The notes below the pieces were generated by a model. That model was not told where the DNA came from, searched no databases, and worked only from the letters and a program-made list of their open reading frames with translations. The position numbers and the translations under genes are program-made. A DNA stretch of 64,000 nt, from the NCBI RefSeq assembly GCF_000425865.1, contig NZ_AUEG01000001.1, positions 186,001 to 250,000 on the forward strand. The letters run 5' to 3'. How positions within the stretch are numbered: position 1 is the first letter of the stretch; each line of letters begins with the position of its first letter. The stretch comes from Lacticigenium naphthae DSM 19658. GTDB lineage: Bacteria > Bacillota > Bacilli > Lactobacillales > Carnobacteriaceae_A. This document shows, one piece after another, positions 1-8,983 of the stretch.

Positions 1-1740
1 GACTGCCTTGTAAGGAGCAGTACCATTGATAGCTACACTAGTTGTCAAACTAGAATTAAACCAGCCACGATACTGATCAGAGCCTTCTAAATAGAGATCT
101 GCAGGGAATTTAAGGTTTTCTCTATTCTTTAAAACAGCTTCATGAGATGAACCTGAATCAAACCAAACATCCATTATATCAGTTTCTTTAGTAAATATTC
201 CATTTGGACTTGACGGATGACTAAAACCATCTGGAAGCAAATCTTTTGCTTCTCTTTCAAACCAAACATTTGAGCCAAACTCTCCAAATAATTCAGCTAC
301 ATGATTAGTCGTTTCAGGTGTAATGATCGATTCTCCATCCTCACCATAAAAAATAGGTAGCGGAACCCCCCAGGCACGTTGTCTTGAAATTACCCAGTCG
401 CCTCTATCTCTAACCATATTGAATATTCTTTGCATCCCCCATGGTTGTAGCCAGTCAACAGTCTCAATATTGTCTAAAATATCTTGTCTGAATTTATCTA
501 TTGAAGCAAACCATTGCGGAGTTGCTCTAAATATAACTGGTTTTTTTGTACGCCAATCATGCGGGTAACTATGGACAAAGAAATCTAATTTTAATAATGC
601 ATCTTCTTTTTCGAGCCAATCAGTTATGACTTTATTTGCATCATCATAGAACATTCCTTCTAATCCTGGAGCTTCATTTGTAAAACAACCTTTGCTATCA
701 ACAGGAGATAGTATAGGTAGATTATATTTTTGTCCAACTATATAATCATCATCCCCATGGCCCGGTGCAGTATGGACCAATCCAGTTCCTTCTTCTAAAG
801 TAACGTAGTCACCTAAAATAATTAGAGAAGTTCGATCGTACATTGGATGTTGAGCAGTCATTTGTTCCATATCGGATCCTTTTAATTCTTTTTCAATTGA
901 TACCGATTCCCAGCCTATTTTTTCTGAGACTTTATCAATCATCTCTGAAGCTATAACATATTTTTTCTCGTTGACTTTTACTACAGCATATTTGACATTT
1001 GGATTAACTGCTATTGCAAGGTTAGACGGAATCGTCCACGGTGTAGTTGTCCAAATAACAAATGCAGTATCTGTATCCAGTAAGCCTTTCCCATCTTTAA
1101 CTTTAAATCCAACATAGATATTTGCTGATTTTACATCATGATATTCGATTTCTGCTTCAGCTAAAGCTGTTTCACTTGATGGGGACCAATAGATTGGTTT
1201 TAGCCCTCTATAAATATATCCTTTTTCAGCCATTTTTCCGAAAACTTTTATTTGGGATTCTTCGTATTCTTTTTGTAGAGTAACATAGGGATTATCCCAT
1301 TCACCAGCTACTCCAAGACGTTTGAAATCGATTCTCTGTTTATTGATTTGTTCCCAAGCGTAGTCTTCACATAATTTACGGAATTCAGCCACACTCATAT
1401 CTTTTCTGTTTACACCCTTATTAGTCAACGCTTGTTCAATAGGTAAACCATGCGTATCCCATCCTGGAACGTATGGAGCTTTAAATCCTGTCATAGACTT
1501 ATAGCGGACTATGATATCTTTACTGATTTTATTTAAAGCATGACCCATATGAATATTCCCATTTGCAAATGGGGGGCCGTCATGTAATACAAAAGTTGGT
1601 TTTGATTCATTCACCTGTTGCCTTTTTTCATATATCTTTTCTTTTTCCCACTCAGACTGTCTTTCAACTTCTTTTGTCGGTAAACTTGCTCGCATAGGAA
1701 ATTTAGTCTTTCCTAATTGTAACGTTTCTTTCATTTTCAT
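1..1740 (-). CDS. ileS: Isoleucyl-tRNA synthetase, C-terminus cut by window edge
   Basis: Class I aminoacyl-tRNA synthetase that charges tRNA-Ile in the cytoplasm. The first 580 codons are present and the frame stays open to base 1; the family is about 920-930 residues, so the rest of the catalytic core, the KMSKS loop, the anticodon domain and the zinc tail lie outside. The HIGH-type motif is seen as HMGH in the segment [15 protein letters not shown], and the editing (CP1) domain is covered, including the segment [13 protein letters not shown]. The ATG at 1740 is chosen because AGGAG lies about 8 bases upstream; an ATG two codons later is possible. A T-box leader precedes it, so expression should respond to uncharged tRNA-Ile. 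divIVA lies directly upstream. Confidence 0.95.
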   Translation of the reverse strand, partial: MKMKETLQLGKTKFPMRASLPTKEVERQSEWEKEKIYEKRQQVNESKPTFVLHDGPPFANGNIHMGHALNKISKDIIVRYKSMTGFKAPYVPGWDTHGLPIEQALTNKGVNRKDMSVAEFRKLCEDYAWEQINKQRIDFKRLGVAGEWDNPYVTLQKEYEESQIKVFGKMAEKGYIYRGLKPIYWSPSSETALAEAEIEYHDVKSANIYVGFKVKDGKGLLDTDTAFVIWTTTPWTIPSNLAIAVNPNVKYAVVKVNEKKYVIASEMIDKVSEKIGWESVSIEKELKGSDMEQMTAQHPMYDRTSLIILGDYVTLEEGTGLVHTAPGHGDDDYIVGQKYNLPILSPVDSKGCFTNEAPGLEGMFYDDANKVITDWLEKEDALLKLDFFVHSYPHDWRTKKPVIFRATPQWFASIDKFRQDILDNIETVDWLQPWGMQRIFNMVRDRGDWVISRQRAWGVPLPIFYGEDGESIITPETTNHVAELFGEFGSNVWFEREAKDLLPDGFSHPSSPNGIFTKETDIMDVWFDSGSSHEAVLKNRENLKFPADLYLEGSDQYRGWFNSSLTTSVAINGTAPYKAV

Positions 1741-1760
1741 TTTATTTTCTCCTTTTTTCC

Positions 1761-1802
1761 AAAAAATAAAAAAGACTTCTCCCATAAGGGACGAAATCTT
1801 TT
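1761..1802 (-). terminator. T-box-controlled terminator before ileS
   Basis: The hairpin arms are built on CGTCCC and GGGAG with flanking pairs AAGAtTTC/GAAGTCTT, followed on the minus strand by a T-rich tract. It overlaps the end of the T-box core, as expected for a switch between terminator and antiterminator. Confidence 0.85.
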
Positions 1803-1976
1803 CGCGGTACCACCCAATTTAAAAAGCATTAGCTTTTTCTCTCTCTTGTTAACGCCAATATACGTCTTCAACTACTTAATTCGCTGAAAAATGTACTGAA
1901 TGATCAAATCATAATAGTGACCTCATCGGACTTTCACCAATCTCCGACTCGCTAAAAGGTTTATTTAGAATGCTGT
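1761..1976 (-). promoter_or_regulatory. T-box leader of ileS
   Basis: On the minus strand the near-invariant T-box core GGGTGGTACCGCG lies at 1803-1815. It is followed by a terminator hairpin at 1771-1802 and a T-rich run at about 1761-1774. Upstream are the conserved Stem I pieces AGCGAG and GGTGAAAG, near 1930-1955. A candidate isoleucine specifier ATC sits at 1902-1904; this placement is inferred without folding. Known mechanism: uncharged tRNA-Ile pairs with specifier and T-box, stabilises the antiterminator and turns on ileS. Confidence 0.93.
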
Positions 1977-1981
1977 TTCAG

Positions 1982-2010
1982 ATTATACATTTGTTTTATT
2001 TAGTTGTGGA
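1982..2010 (-). promoter_or_regulatory. Candidate ileS promoter inside the end of divIVA
   Basis: TATAAT at 1982-1987 and TCCACA (4 of 6 to TTGACA) at 2005-2010 are 17 bases apart on the minus strand. The -35 lies in the last codons of divIVA and the start would fall near 1975, at the beginning of the T-box Stem I. Sequence match only. Confidence 0.5.
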
Positions 2011-2622
2011 CATTTCTACCGCGGGAACATTTCCCTCTTCGTCTTCCATGCCTTCTTTAGCTTCTAATATTTCTTCATCAATATTTTCGCTTTGATTCTT
2101 ATTATCTAATTCAGAAGACACTTTATTTATTGTAGGGAGTTCAACTTTTTCGGTTGCTGAAACTTGTAAAATATCATCCCATTCACCTTTTTTTATTAAT
2201 TCTAATTGAGATTCTATCATCAATTGTAACCTTTGTCTAAATACACGACTTTCTTTTCTTAAAGATTCAGTTTCGTGCTCGATTGTTCTCGCTTTTTCTA
2301 CAGCATCTTTGAGGAGTTGATCTGCATTACTTTCTGCTTCTCTTACAATCATTTCTGCTTCTTTAGAAGTATTTTCTTTTAATCTATCAGCAGCCTCTTG
2401 TGCGACTAAAATTGATCGATTTAAAGAATCTTGCAAACTATCATAATGAGTCAGCTTTTCTTCAGCAAAACTTAATTGTTTTTCTAATTCTTTTTTCTGC
2501 TTTAGCAAAAGTTCATAATCTTTAATAATTTGGTCGAGATAATCATTTACATCATCTTGATCATAGCCGCGCATTTTGACTGAAAACTCTTTGTTATGTA
2601 TATCCATAGGAGTTAAAGCCAC
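1996..2622 (-). CDS. divIVA: Cell division initiation / polar scaffold protein DivIVA
   Basis: Coiled-coil protein that binds negatively curved membrane at the septum and poles and recruits other division and wall factors. The N-terminal membrane-binding motif is clear (ALTPMDIHNKEFSVKMRGY), followed by heptad-rich coiled coil to about residue 155 and an acidic tail. The start is taken as GTG at 2622: a strong GGAGGTG stands 5 bases before it and the protein then begins exactly like family members. The in-frame ATG at 2649 would add nine residues that contain the ribosome binding site itself. It is the last gene of the dcw cluster on this strand, downstream of ylmH, and is followed immediately by the ileS leader. 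Confidence 0.95.
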   Translation of the reverse strand: MALTPMDIHNKEFSVKMRGYDQDDVNDYLDQIIKDYELLLKQKKELEKQLSFAEEKLTHYDSLQDSLNRSILVAQEAADRLKENTSKEAEMIVREAESNADQLLKDAVEKARTIEHETESLRKESRVFRQRLQLMIESQLELIKKGEWDDILQVSATEKVELPTINKVSSELDNKNQSENIDEEILEAKEGMEDEEGNVPAVEMSTTK

Positions 2623-2694
2623 ATTCCCACCTCCATAAATTACTTTCATAATCAGTATAATCCAATTCTAACAATCAAACAAGACTTTATAAGT

Positions 2695-3480
2695 TTAATT
2701 GTTTTTATCCAGTATCCCTAGTTCCAACTTAACTTTTTCTTTCTTAGTTTTACCATTAATATTTTTTACTAGAAGTCTCCCTCGACCTCTAATTGAAACA
2801 ACATCTAAAATACCTAATTCAAAATCAGGTTGGGTCATCTCAACCCAGTTTACTTTTATTTTCCCAGAAGAAATCATCTCTTTGGTTTTTTGTCTTGAAA
2901 TATGAAAAGCTGCTGATAACACTGTATCTACTCTTAATGATGACACAATGTTTTCTTGTGTAGTCCAATTATCTTTAGGAATTATAATATCAGTATATTC
3001 CTTTTCTTCTAATTGGATATTAACTTTTCCCACTTGTTGAAATTGAGAGGCTATAAAAGGCTCCATTCCTCTATCTAGAAAAAATTGCCACCTTTCACCA
3101 TCTGTGATGATATCTCCAAAAAGTTCTCTCTTCATCCCTAAAGATAGCAAACTGCCTAATATCTTTCCATGAGAAAGATGTGCAAATTTAATTGGATATC
3201 TAATTTCTAAGAGAGTAATAGAGTAATCATCCTGTGATGGTTCATAATACGGTGGAGCAATGTAAGCTCTTTTTCTTTCGGCTTCTTCGTATCCACCATA
3301 AAGGAAGAGCTTGACATTATCGTTTTTACCTACAATAGACTCCACAATAAATTGTTGTCTCGGATCTAAAAAGTTGCTTAAATAGGGTGTATACTGATCC
3401 TCGCAAATTCTGACCCAATCGTAAACGTTGTCAATGAAAGGTCGCTCATTTGCTCTGAAATGTTGATAAATCTCTTCCAT
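2695..3480 (-). CDS. ylmH: S4-domain RNA-binding protein YlmH
   Basis: Cytoplasmic RNA-binding protein of the YlmH family, conserved next to ftsZ/divIVA in Firmicutes. An S4 domain occupies roughly residues 175-245 (start RVDTVLSAAFHISRQ); family members bind ribosome/50S-tRNA complexes and assist stalled translation (established for the family). The N-terminal part is the conserved YlmH domain (IYQHFRANERPFID). The ATG at 3480 is preferred over the ATG at 3498: AAGGAG sits 9 bases before the former and lies inside the first codons of the latter. The neighbours are ylmG upstream (22 bases away) and divIVA downstream. The product is about 261 residues, the usual length. Confidence 0.92.
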   Translation of the reverse strand: MEEIYQHFRANERPFIDNVYDWVRICEDQYTPYLSNFLDPRQQFIVESIVGKNDNVKLFLYGGYEEAERKRAYIAPPYYEPSQDDYSITLLEIRYPIKFAHLSHGKILGSLLSLGMKRELFGDIITDGERWQFFLDRGMEPFIASQFQQVGKVNIQLEEKEYTDIIIPKDNWTTQENIVSSLRVDTVLSAAFHISRQKTKEMISSGKIKVNWVEMTQPDFELGILDVVSIRGRGRLLVKNINGKTKKEKVKLELGILDKNN

Positions 3481-3501
3481 ATCCATCGACTCCTTCATCG
3501 T

Positions 3502-3786
3502 TTAGAATAAAGAAATAATTATACGAAATATCCCCAACAAACCACGATCAACTAAATCCAAAAAGAAGTATGAGGCTATACCAGCTAAACTAATCATTCC
3601 AATTGGGGGAACAATTTTTCTGAAATAACCAACATAAGGTTCACAAATGCGGATTAAAATCTGTCCCAATTTTGAATTGTATGCTCCAGGTAACCATGAC
3701 AACAGGAAATAAACTACCAATAACATCTGATAAATATCAATTCCTTGTGATAAGACTCTATATAATATACTCAAAAATGAAACCAT
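3502..3786 (-). CDS. ylmG: YggT-family membrane protein YlmG
   Basis: Small integral membrane protein of the YggT family, 94 residues. Two hydrophobic segments are visible, about residues 16-36 and 65-90, with a conserved loop containing SWLPGAYNSKLGQ and the segment RICEPYVGYFRKIVPP. Family members in the ftsZ-sepF-ylmG-ylmH-divIVA string are linked to division and membrane organisation, but the biochemical role is not settled. It sits between sepF (26 bases upstream) and ylmH. The upstream ribosome site is weak (GAGG, about 13 bases away). Confidence 0.9.
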   Translation of the reverse strand: MVSFLSILYRVLSQGIDIYQMLLVVYFLLSWLPGAYNSKLGQILIRICEPYVGYFRKIVPPIGMISLAGIASYFFLDLVDRGLLGIFRIIISLF

Positions 3787-3812
3787 ATTTTTATTATTTC
3801 CTCACTTCTCTA

Positions 3813-4298
3813 TTAAAATTCATTTGACAATTGTTCTAATTCGTCCCCATCCATTTCCACACTCTGAGGTGTGCAAATAAATATTTCATCTCCAATACGC
3901 TGAATGTCCCCTTTAATGGCATAAACAGTTCCCATTAAAAAATCCACTATCTTTTTCGCATGGTTTTTTTCAATTCGTCTAAAGTTCAAAACAACAGATT
4001 GATTGTCTAACAACAAATCAGCGATGTCCTGCACTTCGGAGTAAGTTCGTGGCTCTACAACTTTTATTTTAGGTTTTTGAGGTGATGAATTATTCATTGT
4101 GACCACGTTCCCTCCACCGATTTGATTGATTGCTTTCTTCTGTTTTGAATCATTTTTTATTGTACTAAATTGTTTTTTTGAATCTGCAAGAAAGTCTTTT
4201 CTCTCGTTCTTTTCTTTTGTTGAAGGAGCTTCTTCAATAAAATCTTCCGCATCTTCTTCTAAATAAAAGAAGCTATTGAGTTTATTCTTGATATCCAT
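3813..4298 (-). CDS. sepF: Cell division protein SepF
   Basis: FtsZ-bundling and membrane-anchoring division protein. It begins with a short amphipathic N-terminal segment (MDIKNKLNSFFYLEED), the known membrane-binding feature. A charged, low-complexity linker follows to about residue 70, then the globular SepF domain (starting KIKVVEPRTYSEVQDIADLL) with the conserved VLNFRRIEKNHAKKIVDF and DFLMGTVYAIKGDIQRIG segments. Its length (161) is normal. It lies 29 bases downstream of ftsZ, so co-transcription is likely and matches its role of tethering FtsZ alongside FtsA. Confidence 0.94.
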   Translation of the reverse strand: MDIKNKLNSFFYLEEDAEDFIEEAPSTKEKNERKDFLADSKKQFSTIKNDSKQKKAINQIGGGNVVTMNNSSPQKPKIKVVEPRTYSEVQDIADLLLDNQSVVLNFRRIEKNHAKKIVDFLMGTVYAIKGDIQRIGDEIFICTPQSVEMDGDELEQLSNEF

Positions 4299-4327
4299 GT
4301 TATTACTCCTTTCCTAGAGATTAATAA

Positions 4328-5566
4328 TTAATCTCTACGTGAATTTCTTTTTCTTCTGAAAAACGGTGGAGTATTTATTTCTGAATCTTCTTCAGTGGAA
4401 TCATCCCTTTTTTCATTTCTTTTAAACAAATCAAAATCGGGTTTATCCTGTTCAACTTCTTCATCTAAATCAGCCGTATTTCGTTCACGTATGCTTGGTT
4501 CTTTGCGGATATCCCAATCTCCGAACGGATCATTGCCCTTAGACGCGTTTGTTTCACGACTACTATTTAATCCTGTACTTCTCTTTTTTTGTTTGGAATC
4601 TACCGTTTTTCCTGAATCGATACCTGTTGCAATTACTGTGACAATGACTTCATCACCAAGATTTTCATTGATTGAAGTACCAAAAATAATATTTAGCTCT
4701 CTTGTAGCTGCTGCAGACACTATATCTGATGCATCTTGTGCTTCAAAGAGAGTTAAATCAGAACCTCCGGTAATGTTGAGTAATACTGACTCTGCTCCAT
4801 CTATAGAAACTTCAAGTAACGGAGAGGAGATAGCCTTTTTAGTAGCTTCAGCAGTACGATTTTCGCCACTTGCAGTACCTATTCCCATTAATGCTGAACC
4901 TTGATTTTCCATCACTGTTTTAACATCGGCGAAATCTAAGTTTACGTATCCGGGTGAAGTAATTAAATCAGAAATCCCCTGTACACCTTGGCGTAACACG
5001 TTGTCCGCTTCTCTAAAGGCTTCTAGCATAGGAGTCTTTTTATCAACTATTTCGAGCAAGCGATTATTCGAGATGAGCACAAGTGTATCTACGTGCTCTT
5101 TCATTTGTTTAATACCGTCAGCAGCGAATCTACCTCTTTTAGGACCCTCAAAGGAGAACGGTCGAGTTATTACCCCAACAGTGAGTGCTCCTTGCTCTTT
5201 AGCAATTCTAGACACAATAGGTGCGGCTCCTGTACCAGTTCCTCCACCCATACCAGATGTTATAAAAATCATATCTGCACCTTTCAGTGCCTCTGCAATT
5301 TGTTCTTCACTTTCTTCTGCAGCCTTTTTCCCGATTTCAGGATTAGCCCCTGCCCCTAAACCTCGTGTTAATTTGGGTCCTAATTGAATTTTAGTCTCAG
5401 CTTGAGTATTTGCAAGTGCCTGCAAATCAGTATTGGCTACAATAAATTCAACACCTTGAACATCATCAGCAATCATACGATTTACTGCATTTCCTCCTGC
5501 TCCACCTACACCGATCACTTTAATTTTTGCCCCAATTGAAGCTAACGTATCAAATTCTAATTCCAT
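4328..5566 (-). CDS. ftsZ: Cell division GTPase FtsZ
   Basis: Tubulin-like GTPase that polymerises into the Z ring. The tubulin signature GGGTGTG is at residues 107-113, the N-terminal nucleotide loop [13 protein letters not shown] at 19-31, and the T7 loop region [12 protein letters not shown] near 207. After about residue 315 comes a variable charged linker, then the C-terminal binding peptide [12 protein letters not shown], used by FtsA, SepF and other partners. Length 412 is typical. A good AGGAGG-like site (AGGAGGAAC) precedes the ATG. ftsA lies 40 bases upstream, so both are probably on one transcript from the promoter before ftsA as well as from upstream read-through. Confidence 0.98.
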   Translation of the reverse strand: MELEFDTLASIGAKIKVIGVGGAGGNAVNRMIADDVQGVEFIVANTDLQALANTQAETKIQLGPKLTRGLGAGANPEIGKKAAEESEEQIAEALKGADMIFITSGMGGGTGTGAAPIVSRIAKEQGALTVGVITRPFSFEGPKRGRFAADGIKQMKEHVDTLVLISNNRLLEIVDKKTPMLEAFREADNVLRQGVQGISDLITSPGYVNLDFADVKTVMENQGSALMGIGTASGENRTAEATKKAISSPLLEVSIDGAESVLLNITGGSDLTLFEAQDASDIVSAAATRELNIIFGTSINENLGDEVIVTVIATGIDSGKTVDSKQKKRSTGLNSSRETNASKGNDPFGDWDIRKEPSIRERNTADLDEEVEQDKPDFDLFKRNEKRDDSTEEDSEINTPPFFRRKRNSRRD

Positions 5567-5606
5567 TCGTAGTTCCTCCTAGTTTAAACTCTAATATGCT
5601 AATCTA

Positions 5607-6917
5607 CTAATCAAAAAATGAAATAAAAAACTCTTTGATCTTGGAAAACCAACTTGTTTCATTTTCTTTTTTCCTTGATAAATCATGCTGATTATCCTTA
5701 TCATCGTCTAAATTTTGCTCTCTTTGCTTTTTCACATTTACAACTTTGTTATTCAATCCCAAAGTTCCGCGATTAATAAAGTTTTGAATTTCATCTTGCT
5801 TATAAGCATAGTTAACTAATCCTACAGCATTCGTGAAAGATGGGTAACGCACTCCCATAAAATCTGGAATATAAATTTTAGCAGCTGTTTCAAAAATCTC
5901 TTCAGCTAAGTCTGTCAACCCAGGAATGGAAGATCCTCCACCTGTTAATATTATCCCCCCTGGAAGATCTAACGCCCCGATCGTATCTAATTCATCTTTA
6001 GTCGTTTCAAATATTTGAGCAACTCGTGCTTCGATAATTTCAGAAAGATATTTCTCATCGATGATTTCCGGGTCTTTATTCCCTACAGTTTTAACTTTAA
6101 ATGTCTTGTCAGCTGAAGTTAAATCTGTAAAAGCATATCCATGTTCACGTTTGATTTTTTCAGCTTGGTCCATTGTTGTATTTAATACAATGGAAATATC
6201 TCTAGTAATAAAGTCTCCACCTTCTTGATCAACAAAAGAATACTTCAGTTTGCCATCATGAATAGCAGCAACAGTAGTTTGCCCTCCACCAACGTCAACA
6301 AGAACGGCTCCAAATGATTTTTCACCCTCACTTAAAGCTACACTTGCTGAAGCTAAAGGTTGAATTACCAAATCACTAATTTTCAAACCCGATCTTTCAA
6401 CACATTTTTTTATATTGTGCAGAATTGTTTTTGGTCCGGAAAGCACAAAAGCTTCCAGATCTAAATTGATTCCAACCATGCCCCTCGGATCCTTTATCTC
6501 ATCAAATCCATCTACAATGAATTCTTCAGGCAGGATGCCGTAAACAGAATGATCTACATCATTTATATTTTGCGTAAGTTTTTCTAAAACATTTATAATG
6601 TGTTCTTCAGATATTTCATTATTTTCATTTGAAATTTTTATTGATGCATGTCTTGGTTCAATCACTAATTGATTAGCAGGTACTCCTACGATTACTTGCT
6701 CCACTTTTACGTTCGCCTTTGCTTCTGCTTGAGCGACTGCATTTTTTATAGCTTCAACTGTTTCATCTATGTCAATAATTATTCCTTTACTGACACCTTT
6801 TGATTTTTCACTTCCTACTCCAATAATATTCATTTTCCCATTTAAAATTTCTGCAATGATAACTTTTATTGAAGTGGTTCCAATATCCAAACTAGCCAAA
6901 ATTTGATTTTGAATCAT
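5607..6917 (-). CDS. ftsA: Cell division actin-like ATPase FtsA
   Basis: Actin-fold ATPase that anchors FtsZ to the membrane. The phosphate-binding motifs are visible: LDIGTTSIKVIIAE at about 9-22, VLVDVGGGQTTVA near 206-218, and LTGGGSSIPGL near 334. The SHS2/1C domain lies between about residues 85 and 165. The C-terminus ends in an amphipathic helix (SWFSKIKEFFISFFD), the membrane-targeting sequence of the family. Length 436 is usual. The gene is preceded by a 148-base gap with a candidate promoter, giving ftsA-ftsZ an extra entry point inside the cluster. An AGGAGG site stands before the ATG. Confidence 0.97.
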   Translation of the reverse strand: MIQNQILASLDIGTTSIKVIIAEILNGKMNIIGVGSEKSKGVSKGIIIDIDETVEAIKNAVAQAEAKANVKVEQVIVGVPANQLVIEPRHASIKISNENNEISEEHIINVLEKLTQNINDVDHSVYGILPEEFIVDGFDEIKDPRGMVGINLDLEAFVLSGPKTILHNIKKCVERSGLKISDLVIQPLASASVALSEGEKSFGAVLVDVGGGQTTVAAIHDGKLKYSFVDQEGGDFITRDISIVLNTTMDQAEKIKREHGYAFTDLTSADKTFKVKTVGNKDPEIIDEKYLSEIIEARVAQIFETTKDELDTIGALDLPGGIILTGGGSSIPGLTDLAEEIFETAAKIYIPDFMGVRYPSFTNAVGLVNYAYKQDEIQNFINRGTLGLNNKVVNVKKQREQNLDDDKDNQHDLSRKKENETSWFSKIKEFFISFFD

Positions 6918-6975
6918 GTAGATTGAAACCTCCTTTTTCCCAATGATTACGTATAATGTTGCTATTTACCATTTT

Positions 6976-7003
6976 ACCATAAATTGAGCGTTTTCCTAGT
7001 CAA
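6976..7003 (-). promoter_or_regulatory. Candidate ftsA promoter
   Basis: In the 148-base gap between divIB and ftsA the minus strand has TTGACT at 6998-7003 and TATGGT at 6976-6981, separated by 16 bases. Internal promoters before ftsA are known in other Firmicutes; here the call rests on sequence match only. Confidence 0.5.
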
Positions 7004-7065
7004 TTAAATGAATTCGTCCTCATTTTTAGATTAACTTTTGGTATCAGTCTGATTGCAGATATAAT

Positions 7066-7839
7066 TTAGTTCTCTATCAAATTTTCTTCGATAATATCTT
7101 CTTCTGCTTCAAACGGAGTAAAATAAGCTCCTACTTCTAAATCAAAGACTCCTTGAATGTTTCCAACGCTCTCTTTCATCTCAGGATAATAACTCATTTT
7201 GTTTGAAAAACGGGGTATGGACGCAATAACAATGTTTCCATCATTCATTATGACTTCAACTAATCGGTCATTATTATCATCATCGACTAAGTCAATTTCA
7301 GAAATATACTTTTCACTTCCAGATTCTAGGCTTTGTATTTCTTGAATCAACCGATCAAGTACTTCCCCTTCACTTAAATTTTTCAGTATAGGATCGTTTC
7401 CGTGTGTCACTATCTCTGATTTCTTCACAATGACCCCATTTTCTAAAACTTTGTGATAACTGTTATCTTTTTCAAGATAGGCTACTGTTTCAAATTCATT
7501 AGCCTTTATGATAATGTTATTAAACTTTTCAATTGTTAAATTTGCAGAAGAAATTTGTTCTATTTCATCTATTATTTCATTCTCTATTTCTTTTTTTTTA
7601 AATAAAGTCTCCCACAAAGGTTGATCAGCTTTAATAAGACTTGCGTCAATTATAGTTTGCTCTCCAACCGCTTTTGCTCCTCTAACTTCCACATTATTTA
7701 TTACACTTAATGGACTTAAAAAATAAATAACAATCAAACTACTTGTTATAAAAAAAGAAAAGAGAAAAATAATTTTTATAGTCCATTTTCTTTTTTGCTT
7801 TTGAATATATTCTTTTTTCTTATTTTTAATAACACTCAT
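7066..7839 (-). CDS. divIB: Cell division protein DivIB/FtsQ
   Basis: Bitopic membrane protein of the FtsQ/DivIB-FtsL-FtsB divisome subcomplex. A basic cytoplasmic tail (residues 1-20) is followed by one transmembrane segment at about 22-43 and then a POTRA domain that begins PLSVINNVEVRGAKAVG. The extracytoplasmic beta domain follows, and the tail is acidic (EAEEDIIEEN). Length 257 is on the short side but normal for Lactobacillales. It sits 13 bases downstream of murG in the conserved order murG-divIB-ftsA. FtsL is encoded further upstream in the same cluster; DivIC is not in the window. Confidence 0.93.
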   Translation of the reverse strand: MSVIKNKKKEYIQKQKRKWTIKIIFLFSFFITSSLIVIYFLSPLSVINNVEVRGAKAVGEQTIIDASLIKADQPLWETLFKKKEIENEIIDEIEQISSANLTIEKFNNIIIKANEFETVAYLEKDNSYHKVLENGVIVKKSEIVTHGNDPILKNLSEGEVLDRLIQEIQSLESGSEKYISEIDLVDDDNNDRLVEVIMNDGNIVIASIPRFSNKMSYYPEMKESVGNIQGVFDLEVGAYFTPFEAEEDIIEENLIEN

Positions 7840-7852
7840 TGAATATCACCTA

Positions 7853-8968
7853 CTAGCTACTTTTTTTCTGTAATTTCAATATTAACTCAATTAATCGATC
7901 AGCAGAATCAGGTACACCCATTTTTTTAGCCTGTAAAGCCATTTCTTCCCTCAGTTTATGATTTTCAAGTAATATATCAATTTCTTCCACAAGAGCTTCT
8001 GCTGTCAAATCCTTCTCTTCTAATAATAGTGCAGCTCCTTTATTCACTAAACTTTTTGCATTATATGTTTGGTGATCACCAGTGACGTTTGGACTAGGTA
8101 TTAATATTGTTGGGACACCTAAAGCCGTCAGTTCAGCTAAAGAGGTCGCACCGCTTCTAGATATAACAACAGACACACTTGCAAAAACACTCGGCATGTT
8201 TTTGATATAAGGCACTACTTTAATATTCCCTTTGCTATTTTTCCTTAATTTTTCTTTGATTTCATTCATAACAAACTCATAATGCAATTCACCACTTACA
8301 AATAAAACTTGATATTCTTTTTGCATGAGAGCATCAAATGCTAAGATGAATGCTTCATTTATTCTTTGAGCTCCCCTACTACCTCCAAAGATAAGAACGG
8401 TCTCTTCTTCAGGGTTTAAAGAAAATTCTTTTAGAACAGAGCTTTTTTGAACATTTGCAACTTCCTGTGCTCTAGGATTTCCAGTATAGACAACTTTATT
8501 GGCATATTTACCGAATTGTTCCTTGGCTTCTTCAAAACAAATAGCAATTGCATCTACATACCTTGCTAAAAACTTATTTGTAATTCCGGCCAGGCTATTT
8601 TGTTCATGAATAATACTTTTTATTCCTAATTTACTAGCGGCATAAACGACAGGACCACATACGTACCCACCTGTTCCGATTACGATGTCTGGTTTGAATT
8701 CAGCTACAATTTTTTTTGAAGTCTGAACACTTTTTAAAAACAAATAAATTGTTTTTAAATTATCTAGGGACAACGATCTTTTAAATCCTTGAATAGCGAT
8801 TGCTTTAAATGGCACATTGTTTTCAGGTACAATACGACTTTCTAAACCACGTTCAGTGCCGACATATAAAAATTCTGATTCTGGATACTGCTCCTTGATA
8901 GACTTCATTAGGGCTAAGGCAGGATATATATGGCCACCTGTTCCTCCACCGGAAAGTAATACTCTCAT
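7853..8968 (-). CDS. murG: UDP-GlcNAc:lipid I N-acetylglucosamine transferase MurG
   Basis: Peripheral membrane GT-B glycosyltransferase that converts lipid I to lipid II on the cytoplasmic face. The N-terminal acceptor-side glycine loop GGGTGGHIYPALAL is at residues 7-20. The donor-binding signature runs ISRSGATSLAELTALGVP near 264-281, followed by GDHQTYNAKSL. Length 371 is typical. It starts 15 bases after murD ends, in the usual order murD-murG-divIB, and completes the lipid II pathway begun by MraY. Confidence 0.97.
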   Translation of the reverse strand: MRVLLSGGGTGGHIYPALALMKSIKEQYPESEFLYVGTERGLESRIVPENNVPFKAIAIQGFKRSLSLDNLKTIYLFLKSVQTSKKIVAEFKPDIVIGTGGYVCGPVVYAASKLGIKSIIHEQNSLAGITNKFLARYVDAIAICFEEAKEQFGKYANKVVYTGNPRAQEVANVQKSSVLKEFSLNPEEETVLIFGGSRGAQRINEAFILAFDALMQKEYQVLFVSGELHYEFVMNEIKEKLRKNSKGNIKVVPYIKNMPSVFASVSVVISRSGATSLAELTALGVPTILIPSPNVTGDHQTYNAKSLVNKGAALLLEEKDLTAEALVEEIDILLENHKLREEMALQAKKMGVPDSADRLIELILKLQKKSS

Positions 8969-8983
8969 AAATTGTTAAGGCGG

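Noticed and set aside
4395-5387. Plus-strand reading frames of 169 and 128 codons opposite ftsZ
   Set aside because: They are antisense shadows of a strongly conserved gene, with no ribosome site and no protein-like composition beyond Ser/Thr bias.
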